A DNA stretch of 42,530 nucleotides from Pseudobacteriovorax antillogorgiicola (GCA_945898195.1 CAMDHM010000025.1:1-42530), one strand, 5' to 3'; counted from the stretch's first letter, positions 1 through 8,111 are shown. A program made the numbers and translations. Notes: generated by a model not told the origin, from the sequence alone.

Positions 1-99
1 CAACACGGGTTCGCCGTCGTAGTCCGCTGTAATCTGATCGCCTAGTGCCTTGATTCGTTTCGCAATGGTGGCTTCGTCAAACAGCGGGCGCATTTTCAT
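1..99 (-). CDS. hpt: Hypoxanthine(-guanine) phosphoribosyltransferase, N-terminal part only
   Basis: Only the first 33 codons lie in the window; the gene runs off the left edge. Starting at ATG 99-97 the peptide reads MKMRPLFDEATIAKRIKALG and continues DQITADYDGEPVL. This matches the N-terminus of hypoxanthine phosphoribosyltransferases, where a helix (I..RI..LG..I..DY.G) precedes the first core strand. The enzyme would convert hypoxanthine or guanine plus PRPP to IMP or GMP in purine salvage. The start overlaps the stop of the upstream nucleoside phosphorylase gene as ATGA, which points to translational coupling and a shared salvage transcript. The PRPP-binding loop and catalytic residues are outside the window, so the substrate range cannot be judged. 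Confidence 0.72.
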   Translation of the reverse strand, partial: MKMRPLFDEATIAKRIKALGDQITADYDGEPVL

Positions 100-1448
100 G
101 AGATCACCTTCCAGACAAGATTTTCAGGTTCAATTTTTGTTTGTAGATCAGCCAAAACAAAAGCTCCGCGAATGATTTCTGCGACAGCATTTGCCTCCGA
201 CAAGGATTGCGCATGAACCTCTGCCAGGGGTTCCCCTGACTCGACTCGGTCGCCAACTCGTTTCAAACCTGCAAGTCCGACGTGAGGATTGATCTGATCG
301 GAGATTTTCATTCGACCGCCACCGAGCATCTGCACGGCAACACCAAGCCGCCGAACGTCGATATCTTTGATGATTGCTCCGCCGCGCATCTGAGGCGGCA
401 ATTCCACGCGATGGCGAACCGGTGCTTTCAGAAACCAATTTCGATCATCCAAAATCCGCCGATCGCCACCCTGAGCTCCAACCACTTGAGCAAAAACCTC
501 AAAAGCCTTGCCACTGGCAAGGTGGCCACGCAAGCGAGTGCATATCTCTTGATAATCAGACCCTGGATGCGCGAGTAAAATCATATTCGCAGTCAATTCA
601 ATCGACAGTTGCGTCGAGTCGGATGGACCTTCATTGTGCAAAATATCGATTGTTTCCGCGATTTCAAGCCCATTACCAGCCATCGTCCCAAGGGGCGACC
701 CCATATCCGTCAGGCAACAACGGATTTCCAGGCCAAGGCGTTTTGCAGTTGCCGCAATCATCAGAGCTAACTCTTCCGCGGCATTTTTTTCGCGCATAAA
801 CGCTCCGCTGCCAAACTTCACATCCATCACAAGCCCACCAATTCCTTCGGCGAGTTTTTTGGATAGGATGGAGGCCGTTATCAAAGGAATCGATTCCACT
901 GTGGCCGTGACATCACGCAATGCGTATAGGCGCCGATCGAGGGGTGCGATTTCTTCCGTCTGACCAAAAAACCCGCCGTGATAACGGTCCAACATGCTGC
1001 GCATTTTTTCCACCGGCAGACACACTTCCATCCCAGGAATTGCCTCCAGCTTGTCCAGTGTTCCACCGGTGTGGCCAAGCCCGCGCCCAGCGATCATTGG
1101 CACGTAAAGGCCCTCAAGGATGCACAGGGGCAAAACAATCAGTGAAGTTTTATCGCCAATTCCCCCCGTCGAATGCTTATCGACGACGAGGTTGCGAGGA
1201 TAATCCCAAGACAAAACCTGACCACTGTCTCGCATGATGGTCGTCAAGTCGGCGGTTTCTTGCGGTGTCATACCCCGCAGCCACGTGGCCATAAGGAAGG
1301 CCGAAACCTGATAGTCGTCGACATTGCCACGCATGAAACCAGAAAAAAATTCGTTCAATGCATCAAAGGAAACAATGCCACCATCACGTTTTAGGCGAAT
1401 AACTTCCTGGGGGATCAGGCCTGTTTTCATAAAATGGTTTGCGTTCAT
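96..1448 (-). CDS. deoA: Thymidine / pyrimidine-nucleoside phosphorylase
   Basis: This 450-residue protein has the usual length of class II nucleoside phosphorylases. It would split thymidine, deoxyuridine or uridine with phosphate, giving the free base and (deoxy)ribose-1-phosphate in the cytosol. The phosphate-binding signature VDKHSTGGIGDKTS is near residues 89-102. The glycine-rich GRGLGHTGGTLDKLE follows near 120-134, and the substrate loop SILSKKLAEGIGGLVMDVK lies near 193-211. The C-terminal alpha/beta domain (GAIIKDIDVRRLG onward) is complete. The ATG at 1448 overlaps the upstream lipoprotein stop (ATGA); a second ATG six codons on (MKTGLIPQE) is possible. The stop overlaps the hpt start. 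The sequence does not separate DeoA specificity from the broader Pdp type. Confidence 0.9.
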   Translation of the reverse strand: MNANHFMKTGLIPQEVIRLKRDGGIVSFDALNEFFSGFMRGNVDDYQVSAFLMATWLRGMTPQETADLTTIMRDSGQVLSWDYPRNLVVDKHSTGGIGDKTSLIVLPLCILEGLYVPMIAGRGLGHTGGTLDKLEAIPGMEVCLPVEKMRSMLDRYHGGFFGQTEEIAPLDRRLYALRDVTATVESIPLITASILSKKLAEGIGGLVMDVKFGSGAFMREKNAAEELALMIAATAKRLGLEIRCCLTDMGSPLGTMAGNGLEIAETIDILHNEGPSDSTQLSIELTANMILLAHPGSDYQEICTRLRGHLASGKAFEVFAQVVGAQGGDRRILDDRNWFLKAPVRHRVELPPQMRGGAIIKDIDVRRLGVAVQMLGGGRMKISDQINPHVGLAGLKRVGDRVESGEPLAEVHAQSLSEANAVAEIIRGAFVLADLQTKIEPENLVWKVIS

Positions 1449-3826
1449 TTGACTTCCAGCAATTGGGTTTCAGCGACAACAAAATCATCCGCCGTATCAA
1501 AAACGTTGGCTAACGTACCTTGAAACCGTCCCGTAAGGTCAACTCTGATCGGCGGAGAATTAACCGCATTTAGCTGAATCAACATCTTGTATTCATGGCG
1601 ACCCGCATCCAACTGAACTTCGGATAAGACGGCTCCTCGGGATAAAATGCGCAGGCGACGTAATTTCCACGGCGGATCAAGGTAACGCGCGGCATTGGAT
1701 GCACGACCGATCCGCACCACCAGCTCTGCGCGGGATGGATCGATTCGACGCACCGAATCCACCGAAATAAAGGTTCCCGCCCGCGCCAGGATCGGACCTC
1801 CTGCAATGATTGAATCCGCCTTGGTGCGAGTCACGGTTTCCATCGGAAATAAGTCATCAAGGACACTCCCGCCAAGAGGCACTTTCCGCAAATTCATAGT
1901 TGGCAATTGGATCACCGCAGAACTCCTTAAGCCCGCCGCCTTAAGCTGCTCGATCCAACTCCAGGAGTCCTCGTGAGGATTTAAACTACATCGACTCGAC
2001 GGCACGGCAAACATTGTGTCGTTGGTTGCCAAGGGAGTTGCGCGTAGGCTTTCAATCAATCCATGATTCAACGGACAAGGCAAAAAAATCGTGCGCCGCG
2101 CCGAAGGAAGGATGCGCCGGCCGCCGTCAGAATCGTCTGGATCGCCACGACCGATCCCCTTAAGAATGCTTTCTGTGACCGGGTCAAGGGCCGGTGAAAC
2201 TCCAAAATCTACCCCAAGCCGTCGGTTGCGAACCGATAAAATAACAGCGGGGGGTGCAAGGTTCACCGTGACCCCATCCATTTTAGGAAGACGCATCTTC
2301 TGGAAAATCCGTTGAGCGGGGCTGCAGGCTACGGACGGAATCGCCCCAGGACCTTGCCGGGGAGAGACGTCGAAGGGCACGCGGCACATCAGACCTTTGG
2401 ATCGCAGCATAAAAAAAGCTTCGTAAATGCCCTGAGGCAATTGCATTCGAACCGGCCACTGGCGCGTGCTCGCAATACCGGGAGCAATCGCTTCAACTCC
2501 GTCCGCAGGGACAAGTCGCAAGAGTATCTTGCGTTGATCTGCATCGGCACCGAGGGGAGCCACGGCGACCATATCTGGCAATTGAAGGGCCGACTCAGGG
2601 ACCAAAGACTCGGATTCCGGTTGCCCGTAAAAACTGACTTGTTCGAGAACTTCCGGCAAAACCTTGAGTAGGTTTCCGGCCACTGCTTGAATATGCTCGC
2701 CCGGCAGCGCACCGGCCAAACGCAGCACAAACGGCAAAGGCGTCTCCTCCCCCGAATAAGCTTCCAACGGAATTTGCAAAACTGGCCTGCGAACAAGACT
2801 GAGCAACAAAAGCGGGTCTCCGCTGTCATTGGCCAACCACGAGTCGGCGGTTTGCATTGATCCCGCTGCGGTCACGACCCTATCAAACTTGAGTTCTTGC
2901 GCGCCAAATGTCGCGCCGAGTTCCTGCTCAAGGGCCAAATGGAATCCATCCTGCACTGCCTTATCGCCAGCAAATAGCCACCAGCGAGTCGGCATCGGTG
3001 ATGCTCCAGGAGGTCCCGAAACCTTAACAAGATTACCGGAAAGCGTTACCGAACTTGCCGCAGAGGGAAGGATCAGGACTTGTCCACCTGCTGATTCCAC
3101 CTGAACGTAGCTCAGCCTCTCAGAATCACCGCCATCAATCAGATCGCCTTCTCGGACCGCCAAAAGGCTACCTGAGGCGGCCTGCGGGTCAAAGGACAGT
3201 CGGACCTTACTGCCCTCTGCTGGTAAGGATTCAAAAAGGATTCCGGGGCCAGCGCCACCGATTTGTACCCGGATCTGAGCTATGGTCTTTTTTTCAGCTC
3301 CAACCAAAGAAACTAGGCTCAAGGCGAGCCCCGAGACTCCAGGCTCTGGACTGGACTCTTCAAGGCCTTCAAGGCGGACGGAGAATCCGGCGGGACACTT
3401 TGCGGGGCATTCGACGCGCAACATAACCCCATCCATGGCTGGATTTCGGGCGTAAACCTTCTTCCCGCCGATGAGGCGCGACTCGAAAACCCCTAGAACC
3501 AAGGGCACGAGACTCGTCGGAGCGCTTGGCGTCCATACGGTCTGTTCGCCCGAAACAACCACCTGAAGGCCTTCTCTGGCCAAAAAAATGTTCCCTCGAA
3601 AAGGCCCCAAATGAGGGTATTTTGCGGACTCATCTGGACCGATTGGCAGCGTTGCAGACAGCATATTGCCCGGAGATTCGACGGTTTTCGTTACTTCAAG
3701 TCCCTGGTTTGACTGAAAAAATAGAGCCTTCTTGCGATTTATCCCCGAAGCGCAACCGCCGACCCATAGGATAAGAAGCAGTCCCATGCAAATCCAAAGG
3801 GATGTGCCCTGAACGGTAGTTTTCAT
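1445..3826 (-). CDS. Large predicted lipoprotein, unknown function
   Basis: From ATG 3826 the protein has about 793 residues and begins MKTTVQGTSLWICMGLLLIL followed by WVGGC, a clear lipoprotein signal peptide with Cys near residue 25. An upstream in-frame ATG (3841) is a fair alternative. The 3904 start would overlap the divergent gene. The body is rich in short beta-like segments with few Lys. The last ~130 residues (GPILARAGTFISV, then RAELVVRIGR, WKLRRLRILSRGAVLSEVQL) loosely recall the C-terminal beta domain of CehA/McbA-type PHP lipoproteins. I see no PHP metal motifs, so this is weak. Its stop overlaps the deoA start (ATGA), tying an envelope protein to a nucleoside-salvage transcript. 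Function is not recognised. Confidence 0.8.
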   Translation of the reverse strand: MKTTVQGTSLWICMGLLLILWVGGCASGINRKKALFFQSNQGLEVTKTVESPGNMLSATLPIGPDESAKYPHLGPFRGNIFLAREGLQVVVSGEQTVWTPSAPTSLVPLVLGVFESRLIGGKKVYARNPAMDGVMLRVECPAKCPAGFSVRLEGLEESSPEPGVSGLALSLVSLVGAEKKTIAQIRVQIGGAGPGILFESLPAEGSKVRLSFDPQAASGSLLAVREGDLIDGGDSERLSYVQVESAGGQVLILPSAASSVTLSGNLVKVSGPPGASPMPTRWWLFAGDKAVQDGFHLALEQELGATFGAQELKFDRVVTAAGSMQTADSWLANDSGDPLLLLSLVRRPVLQIPLEAYSGEETPLPFVLRLAGALPGEHIQAVAGNLLKVLPEVLEQVSFYGQPESESLVPESALQLPDMVAVAPLGADADQRKILLRLVPADGVEAIAPGIASTRQWPVRMQLPQGIYEAFFMLRSKGLMCRVPFDVSPRQGPGAIPSVACSPAQRIFQKMRLPKMDGVTVNLAPPAVILSVRNRRLGVDFGVSPALDPVTESILKGIGRGDPDDSDGGRRILPSARRTIFLPCPLNHGLIESLRATPLATNDTMFAVPSSRCSLNPHEDSWSWIEQLKAAGLRSSAVIQLPTMNLRKVPLGGSVLDDLFPMETVTRTKADSIIAGGPILARAGTFISVDSVRRIDPSRAELVVRIGRASNAARYLDPPWKLRRLRILSRGAVLSEVQLDAGRHEYKMLIQLNAVNSPPIRVDLTGRFQGTLANVFDTADDFVVAETQLLEVK

Positions 3827-3896
3827 TGACAAAAACTGCATTTTAAGTAAAACCAACAAGCTTTCTATGTATTCCTGACGCAGAGGACTCACAAAC

Positions 3897-4139
3897 ATGA
3901 GCATCGCCCTCGAAGCATCTACAGATTTTCAATCATCCAAGGTAAAAAGACTACCGCCTTCGGTAGTTAAAGATATTGAGCTGAAAAACCACGCCCGTCG
4001 CTTGGCCAATCTGTCTCCAATTCGGATTAAAGTTCGGGCCTGTATCTCCTGCGGGACTATGTTTGAATCCGCCGGCAACCGCACGTGCGGCTGTAACACG
4101 CGCAGCACCGGATTTATTGCTGGCCGCGAAATCATCTAG
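3897..4139 (+). CDS. Small Cys-rich putative zinc-binding protein
   Basis: This 80-residue protein is divergent from the large lipoprotein gene. Its C-terminal half carries the pattern CISCGTMFESAGNRTCGC (about residues 50-67): a CxxC, an aromatic/Ser-Ala-Gly-Asn-Arg turn, then CxC. That resembles the short zinc ribbons (CxxCG..F.S.G..NR.C..C) seen in small hypothetical proteins of several proteobacteria. The N-terminal half is basic and polar (KVKRLPPSVVKDIELKNHARR), fitting a small cytoplasmic nucleic-acid or protein-binding adaptor. No signal peptide or membrane segment is present. The start is ATG; the fourth Cys arrangement (CGC) is unusual. The function is unknown; it could also be a non-metal disulfide protein. 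Confidence 0.6.
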   Translation: MSIALEASTDFQSSKVKRLPPSVVKDIELKNHARRLANLSPIRIKVRACISCGTMFESAGNRTCGCNTRSTGFIAGREII

Positions 4140-4269
4140 TAAGCCACTGTAATTAAAGAGAATTAAGTCGTCATGAATTTTTTTTCATGGCGCTTTTTTC
4201 TTTTCAGCTAAAGCTCTTTAAAAACCCCCCGACAAATCAGCAACTTTGATTTGGAGACGGCGGGCACCC

Positions 4270-4644
4270 ATGGATGGCGTGAGCAACGATCGCAAACCGT
4301 ATTTTGTAACCTGGAAGGACGCCAAGGGGGAGCTGCAGCGCATTCGTCGGACGCCACCCCCGAAGCTACATGATCTGAACGAAGGGGACGAAGCGACCCT
4401 GGACCGGCGGCTTGGCGATGACTTTCCCAGTGGGACCGATGTTGCCATTGAGCCAAGCAATCGGCGGCAACCAAACATCCTCAAACTGAAAAACGAAAAT
4501 GGCCAAACCACCTTTGTGCCGTATTTTGACCTCACCGGAAAGATACGACGCTTCCGCACGGTGGATGGAGAGCGAGTGGCCGATGATACTCGATCCAGCG
4601 GCTCCGATGATTATGTGGACAGCAGTTACCTGGAGTGGCCATAG
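4270..4644 (+). CDS. Hypothetical soluble protein
   Basis: From ATG 4270 the product has 124 residues and begins MDGVSNDRKPYFVTWKDAKG. A GGAG lies 13 bases upstream. An in-frame TTG at 4246 adds only eight basic residues and is less likely. The sequence is strongly charged, with alternating hydrophobic residues suggesting beta strands (YFVTWKDAKGELQRIRR; TTFVPYFDLTGKIRRFRTVDG). It has no signal peptide, membrane segment or motif that I recognise. The short hairpin at 4651-4670 and the tRNA gene follow. Codon use looks like that of its neighbours, which supports a real gene; function is unknown. Confidence 0.55.
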   Translation: MDGVSNDRKPYFVTWKDAKGELQRIRRTPPPKLHDLNEGDEATLDRRLGDDFPSGTDVAIEPSNRRQPNILKLKNENGQTTFVPYFDLTGKIRRFRTVDGERVADDTRSSGSDDYVDSSYLEWP

Positions 4645-4650
4645 GCTCAA

Positions 4651-4670
4651 GGGCGCATTTTGATGCTCCC
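4651..4670 (+). terminator. Short hairpin after the hypothetical gene
   Basis: The sequence GGGCGCAT-TTTG-ATGCTCCC can form a stem with one C/T mismatch, six bases after the stop at 4644. No U-tract follows, so it is at best a weak terminator or a 3' stabilising hairpin. Confidence 0.3.
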
Positions 4671-4681
4671 ATCCAATTCAG

Positions 4682-4711
4682 TTAGAAAAACCAGTTGCGC
4701 TGCCCTATATT
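4682..4711 (+). promoter_or_regulatory. Candidate promoter of tRNA-Ala
   Basis: TTAGAA (4682-4687) and TATATT (4706-4711), 18 bases apart, resemble sigma-70 -35 and -10 boxes about 40 bases before the mature tRNA. This is a pattern match only. Confidence 0.3.
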
Positions 4712-4749
4712 TTTGGTGCATCTTTCCCACCTCGCGTTCCATCGCGTGT

Positions 4750-4825
4750 GGGGGATTAGCTCAGTTGGTAGAGCACTAGATTTGCATTCTAGGGGTCAGG
4801 AGTTCAACTCTCCTATCCTCCACCA
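4750..4825 (+). tRNA. tRNA-Ala (anticodon TGC)
   Basis: A full cloverleaf can be drawn. The acceptor stem GGGGGAT (4750-4756) pairs with ATCCTCC (4815-4821) with one G-U pair. The D arm is GCTC/GAGC around AGTTGGTA. The anticodon stem CTAGA/TCTAG encloses the loop TTTGCAT with anticodon TGC at 4783-4785. The variable loop is GGGTC, and the T arm AGGAG/CTCCT encloses TTCAACT. The discriminator is A4822 and CCA (4823-4825) is genome-encoded. TGC reads GCN alanine codons. The gene stands alone, with its own candidate promoter and a strong terminator directly behind it. Confidence 0.96.
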
Positions 4826-4828
4826 AAA

Positions 4829-4876
4829 AAAAAATCGGAACCCTGGATTTGCAAAAATCCGGGGTTTCGATTTTTT
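4829..4876 (+). terminator. Strong rho-independent terminator after tRNA-Ala
   Basis: A 22-base-pair stem has its left arm at 4829-4850 and its right arm at 4855-4876. It contains two G-U pairs and a GCAA (GNRA-type) loop, and it ends in TTTTTT. The left arm starts with an A-run, so it could also stop transcription coming from the right. It begins three bases after the tRNA CCA. Confidence 0.85.
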
Positions 4877-5077
4877 AATCTCCAGCACTGACAACACTGA
4901 CATTTACCAGCGACTTCCATCGGGGTCCAACCATGTGGCCGCAGGAATCGAATCGTTGATGGCCTTGTCCTGGATTACCGACTCGCTGCTTGAAAAAATG
5001 GACACTATGCAGCCAAAATAATGAGCTTACAGGCTATTTTTACATATCGAAAACATCTCTGCAGGCTAATTTAATAA

Positions 5078-5242
5078 TCTTGTAAGCGTCGACGGAATCA
5101 CGACGTTTCGTACTGGACGGAGCATACTGTGTTTGAACCAACCGAAATCGCCGTGCGATTTCACCACCGATTGGTACAGATTCATCCATTTCCAAACGGC
5201 AACGGCAGACTTAGCCGCCTTGCGGCGGGTATGATCGATTGA
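5078..5242 (+). pseudogene. Fic/DOC-domain gene remnant (mobile mystery protein B-like)
   Basis: The plus frame from 5078 to the TGA at 5240-5242 encodes about 54 residues with no start of its own. It contains YWTEHTVFEPTEIAVRFHH followed by RLVQIHPFPNGNGRLSRLAA. IHPFPNGNGR is the Fic signature HPFx(D/N)GNGR: His takes part in AMP transfer and the Gly-Asn-Gly-Arg loop holds the nucleotide phosphates. The preceding YWxEHxxxxxxEIAxRFHHRLVxIHPFPNGNGR pattern is typical of the Fic proteins called mobile mystery protein B. The N-terminal half and the C-terminal helices are missing, and a stop follows RLAAGMID. It is a dead fragment beside a tRNA gene, suggesting an old mobile insertion. Confidence 0.8.
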
Positions 5243-5324
5243 TTCGATTGTAGGAAATTCAAGCACACTTCACGATCTATCCCGCAGCCGTTCCCGGCAA
5301 CGTTTTTGCGCCCCAAACCTCTAG

Positions 5325-5495
5325 CTGCGTGAATTCTGCCCCCACACTGGCAACGCCCGGCGTTTGGACCGAACGCGATTTTTCCTGCGATGGAGGCTGA
5401 CGACGCAGCGGCGCACGGAAGGTGAAACCTACGAAGCTTATGCCTCGCGGGTCCGTTCGATGCTTGAGACCGCCCTTCGATCCCTAACCCACTGA
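5325..5495 (+). pseudogene. Possible second coding relic, unidentified
   Basis: A plus frame runs from after a TAG (5322-5324) to the TGA at 5493-5495 and reads LREFCPHTGNARRLDRTRF, then TEGETYEAYASRVRSMLETA and LRSLTH. The last third looks like a real protein C-terminus, with an amphipathic helix rich in E, A, R and L. It loosely recalls the ends of glycerolipid acyltransferases (ETYEEFAxRVR). There is no start codon with a ribosome binding site, and the frame is too short to assign. It may be a decayed gene end or chance. Confidence 0.25.
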
Positions 5496-5679
5496 TTTGG
5501 ATAGGAAGAGCTTAGGGGGTGACAGAATCGCTTTTCTTCAACACATCTGACTTCGCGCTTTAGCTCTTAATGACAAGCACCATCGCCCGGATTTTAAAGG
5601 GATAAGAGCCACCCCTTCATTTTTGAGCTGAATTTTCCGAAAACCAACCGTCGATAAAATCGCAAATTGCGAGGGAGCC

Positions 5680-6234
5680 ATGCCGATGACCCTTATGAAT
5701 CAGCAGCGTAGGTATATTTTCTTAATCACGCCTACCATGAGCCTCTCAGCGATCGTTGGGATTCTCGGGATCCTTGCCGCTTGCGGGCAAGTGGCCGCTT
5801 TTTCAACTCAAGCGCCAAAAGAAGGCACCCAAATCAGTTCCAACATCGCTCAACCAGCACCCAAACCGACCCCCACTGCCGCTCCACTCCCAGAGGGTGC
5901 GATCGTGCAAGGAAGTTTCACTGTTTTTGCAAACCCGTCACACCCAAAGGAAGGCCAAGATTATGATATTCACATTCGGGTAAAGCTTCCGCCAAACACG
6001 TCCACCTACCTTAAAAATGACTTGAGCGGGACCGTTCACGGAACCGACGGATTTTCCCACGAGATTGGAAAATATCCCGGAGCCCAGTTCGAGAAGTTTT
6101 CATTCATTGCAGGATCAGAAACAGCAGAGTTGGTGATTTTGATCCCAGGAACTTACGCCGGCGTCGATGACACACTCCAGGTTACGTCGAAGCTCCTCAA
6201 GGAAACGCAGCCGATATTAATTCACTTTGGATAA
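5680..6234 (+). CDS. Predicted lipoprotein, unknown function
   Basis: This 184-residue protein has a basic start, a hydrophobic stretch and a lipobox ILAAC near residue 35 (SLSAIVGILGILAACGQ). It is therefore a predicted lipid-anchored envelope protein. The ATG at 5680 follows GAGGGAGCC, a good Shine-Dalgarno spacing; ATG at 5686 or 5695 would also keep the signal. After a Pro/Thr-rich linker (QPAPKPTPTAAPLP) comes a ~110-residue domain of alternating strands (GSFTVFANPSHPKEGQDYDI onward), probably a beta-sandwich. The stop lies inside the end of the convergent membrane-protein gene (13-base overlap). I do not recognise the family. Confidence 0.72.
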   Translation: MPMTLMNQQRRYIFLITPTMSLSAIVGILGILAACGQVAAFSTQAPKEGTQISSNIAQPAPKPTPTAAPLPEGAIVQGSFTVFANPSHPKEGQDYDIHIRVKLPPNTSTYLKNDLSGTVHGTDGFSHEIGKYPGAQFEKFSFIAGSETAELVILIPGTYAGVDDTLQVTSKLLKETQPILIHFG

Positions 6235-8111
6235 CGACGCTCCCTCAAGTAAATGCCAAGCACGGCTATAAGAGAGACCATCGACACCAACGCCCCGAAT
6301 ACGGCGTCATCCACAGGAAATTCCACGTGAATGGATTTCCCTGCCACGGATGCACGATCGAATTCCATACCACGTGGCCCAATCATTGGCTGGGGCGTAA
6401 CCTTCGCGTCCTGCACAAGGGCAAGATTGAAAATGATATTCTGATCGAGATTTGAAGGAATCGATAAATCAAAGGCACGCCCGGTGAGTTTCTCGAGGCG
6501 GGCAAGGCGGGGGGTTGTCATCGGCCTTAGAAGGTCCGGCGCCCGCAATTGAAACTCTTGTTTAATCGGAAAAAATTGATCGTAACACTCAGCCACCACC
6601 ACCCCATGGCGCACCATGAGGTCTTGGGCTGAAATAATCCCTGGCATCAAAAGAATTCGGTTTGAAAGAAGCAGGTTTTTGCCACGCGCCATCTCATCAA
6701 ACGAACTTTTTAGGCCAAACCGCTCCTCCATAAATCGATCCGGGATAGCTTCAATCGAATGGATCATGATTGCAGCCTGAACTACGGAAGGACCAGCAAT
6801 TAGCAATAACAGCATCACGCGCGCGGGGATCAAATTCAAAAAGGCACGACGCGACACAAGCAACTCCAAACAAAGCCCTCCGCAAATAGCGGCGCCAAAT
6901 AGCGAGAGGAATTGAAATCGCGGAAATACCCGCACCGATTGCAAAATTTTGGCAAGGGGACCGCCAACTCTCGCACCATTTGTGGCATCAAGCCAAAAGC
7001 CATTGCCCAAACAAAGTAGGGCTCCCATCATCATTAGTAAAAGGCCTGAGATCATCAGGCGGTCGTGAAGGATTGCCGAAGGCTTTACCTCGGATTCGAC
7101 AAGGCTATGCCGCATCCCTCTTCTGAATAAGCGGGCGGCAAAGTAGACCACGGGTGCCATCAGGGCTAGGCCGACCAAAACAGGACTGATGAAAGCCGCA
7201 TACTCCCACCAGCCAAACATTCGTTCCGGAGCTTTATATTCTTGCCACATGCGATGGGGATGCAAAACAAAAGTGAACATGGTTTTGAACAAAATATCTG
7301 GTGGATAGCGTTCTAAAAAAATATCGTCACGACGGCGCGAGAGAGACTGAAACAGCACCGGAAAAAATTTGTATGAGGCAGAAAAAATCCCGAAAATCAT
7401 GGATATGATCACGCCACTGGCAAAGCCATTTCGTTCACGGGGAGCCCCCGAAGGGCGCTTCACTGGCCAAAACAAAAAAGCTGCGATGACCAAAAATGCC
7501 GGAAACGCGTAAACCATGGTTTGAATTGCGGGAGCCGAAAACAGAAGAAAAGATGCCAGCACAATCGGTGGAATGATCAAACGGGACTTACCGGAATCAA
7601 ATTGAAGGCGCCATTCCCGCGCAGTAAGCCAGCACAACAAAAGGACCAGGTGAAAAAAACTAAAGGTCGCATGCCCCTGATTGAAGTGGGCGCCGAAATA
7701 CCCCGAAAAAGTGAAGGCCACCGCACAGGACCATGCAATCCATGATCTGCTCCCCGCAAGCTCCAACAACCTCGCCATGGCCAAAGTCCCGGCTGCGGTC
7801 AGCAAGGCCCAAAGCACCATGATGGCCGCTGCAGGATGAATTAAATAATATAGAAGTGAAGGCCAGGTGAACGTAAAACTCTGCGGGTTCTGGAGCTCGA
7901 ACTGCCCGCCACACAGATAGAAATTCCAAAAGGGGATGGTGCCATGCTCAAACAGATACTGCCGTAGAACTCGAGCTGGCGAGATCATGTGATCCCAGTC
8001 CCACAACCAGGTCATCTGATCCCAAGACTCAGCGGTGCTCCAGATGTTTTGCAGGGCTTCCGGAGGGAGGCCTGCCGGAAGATCCGATAGCGATGGGTCC
8101 ATTGATGGCAT
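6222..8111 (-). CDS. Polytopic membrane protein, GT-C/YfhO-like
   Basis: About 629 residues with a dozen or so hydrophobic segments end in a basic tail (YLRERRYPK). The luminal/periplasmic loop WDWDHMISPARVLRQYLF then IPFWNFYLCGGQFELQNPQS resembles the first loop of GT-C-fold and YfhO-family proteins (D.....PFWNPY...G..L.ANPQS). Those proteins transfer sugars from polyprenyl-phosphate carriers or modify wall polymers. The usual first membrane helix before this loop is absent. Starting at ATG 8111 (GAGGGAA upstream) the gene overlaps the SCO-like gene by 83 bases. ATG 8015 (MTWLWDWDHM) would remove the overlap but has a poor ribosome site. Substrate unknown; the GT-C assignment rests on loop pattern and topology only. 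Confidence 0.65.
   Translation of the reverse strand: MPSMDPSLSDLPAGLPPEALQNIWSTAESWDQMTWLWDWDHMISPARVLRQYLFEHGTIPFWNFYLCGGQFELQNPQSFTFTWPSLLYYLIHPAAAIMVLWALLTAAGTLAMARLLELAGSRSWIAWSCAVAFTFSGYFGAHFNQGHATFSFFHLVLLLCWLTAREWRLQFDSGKSRLIIPPIVLASFLLFSAPAIQTMVYAFPAFLVIAAFLFWPVKRPSGAPRERNGFASGVIISMIFGIFSASYKFFPVLFQSLSRRRDDIFLERYPPDILFKTMFTFVLHPHRMWQEYKAPERMFGWWEYAAFISPVLVGLALMAPVVYFAARLFRRGMRHSLVESEVKPSAILHDRLMISGLLLMMMGALLCLGNGFWLDATNGARVGGPLAKILQSVRVFPRFQFLSLFGAAICGGLCLELLVSRRAFLNLIPARVMLLLLIAGPSVVQAAIMIHSIEAIPDRFMEERFGLKSSFDEMARGKNLLLSNRILLMPGIISAQDLMVRHGVVVAECYDQFFPIKQEFQLRAPDLLRPMTTPRLARLEKLTGRAFDLSIPSNLDQNIIFNLALVQDAKVTPQPMIGPRGMEFDRASVAGKSIHVEFPVDDAVFGALVSMVSLIAVLGIYLRERRYPK

Larger units (their letters stand above)
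4877..5679. other. Gene-poor stretch with decayed coding sequence
   Basis: About 800 bases between the tRNA terminator and the lipoprotein gene at 5680 hold no intact gene. I see one clear relic (Fic domain, 5078-5242) and one weaker possible relic (5325-5495), both described separately. The stretch 4878-5077 has short frames without recognisable motifs. The stretch 5496-5679 contains nothing I can name beyond the ribosome binding site GAGGGA just before 5680. No direct repeat of the tRNA 3' end was found here, so an integration event cannot be shown. Confidence 0.6.

Noticed and set aside
3827-3904. Longer N-terminus of the large lipoprotein from ATG 3904
   Set aside because: It would put ~26 residues before a textbook lipoprotein signal and overlap the start of the divergent gene at 3897.
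4695-5021. 108-residue plus-strand open frame across the tRNA
   Set aside because: It translates tRNA-Ala and the terminator (the SSVGRALDLHSRGQEFNSP-type peptide is a well-known tRNA artefact).
5066-5266. 66-residue minus-strand open frame in the tRNA-lipoprotein spacer
   Set aside because: It is the exact antisense of the Fic relic, whose plus-strand reading carries the recognisable HPFPNGNGR motif; the minus product has no motif or ribosome site.
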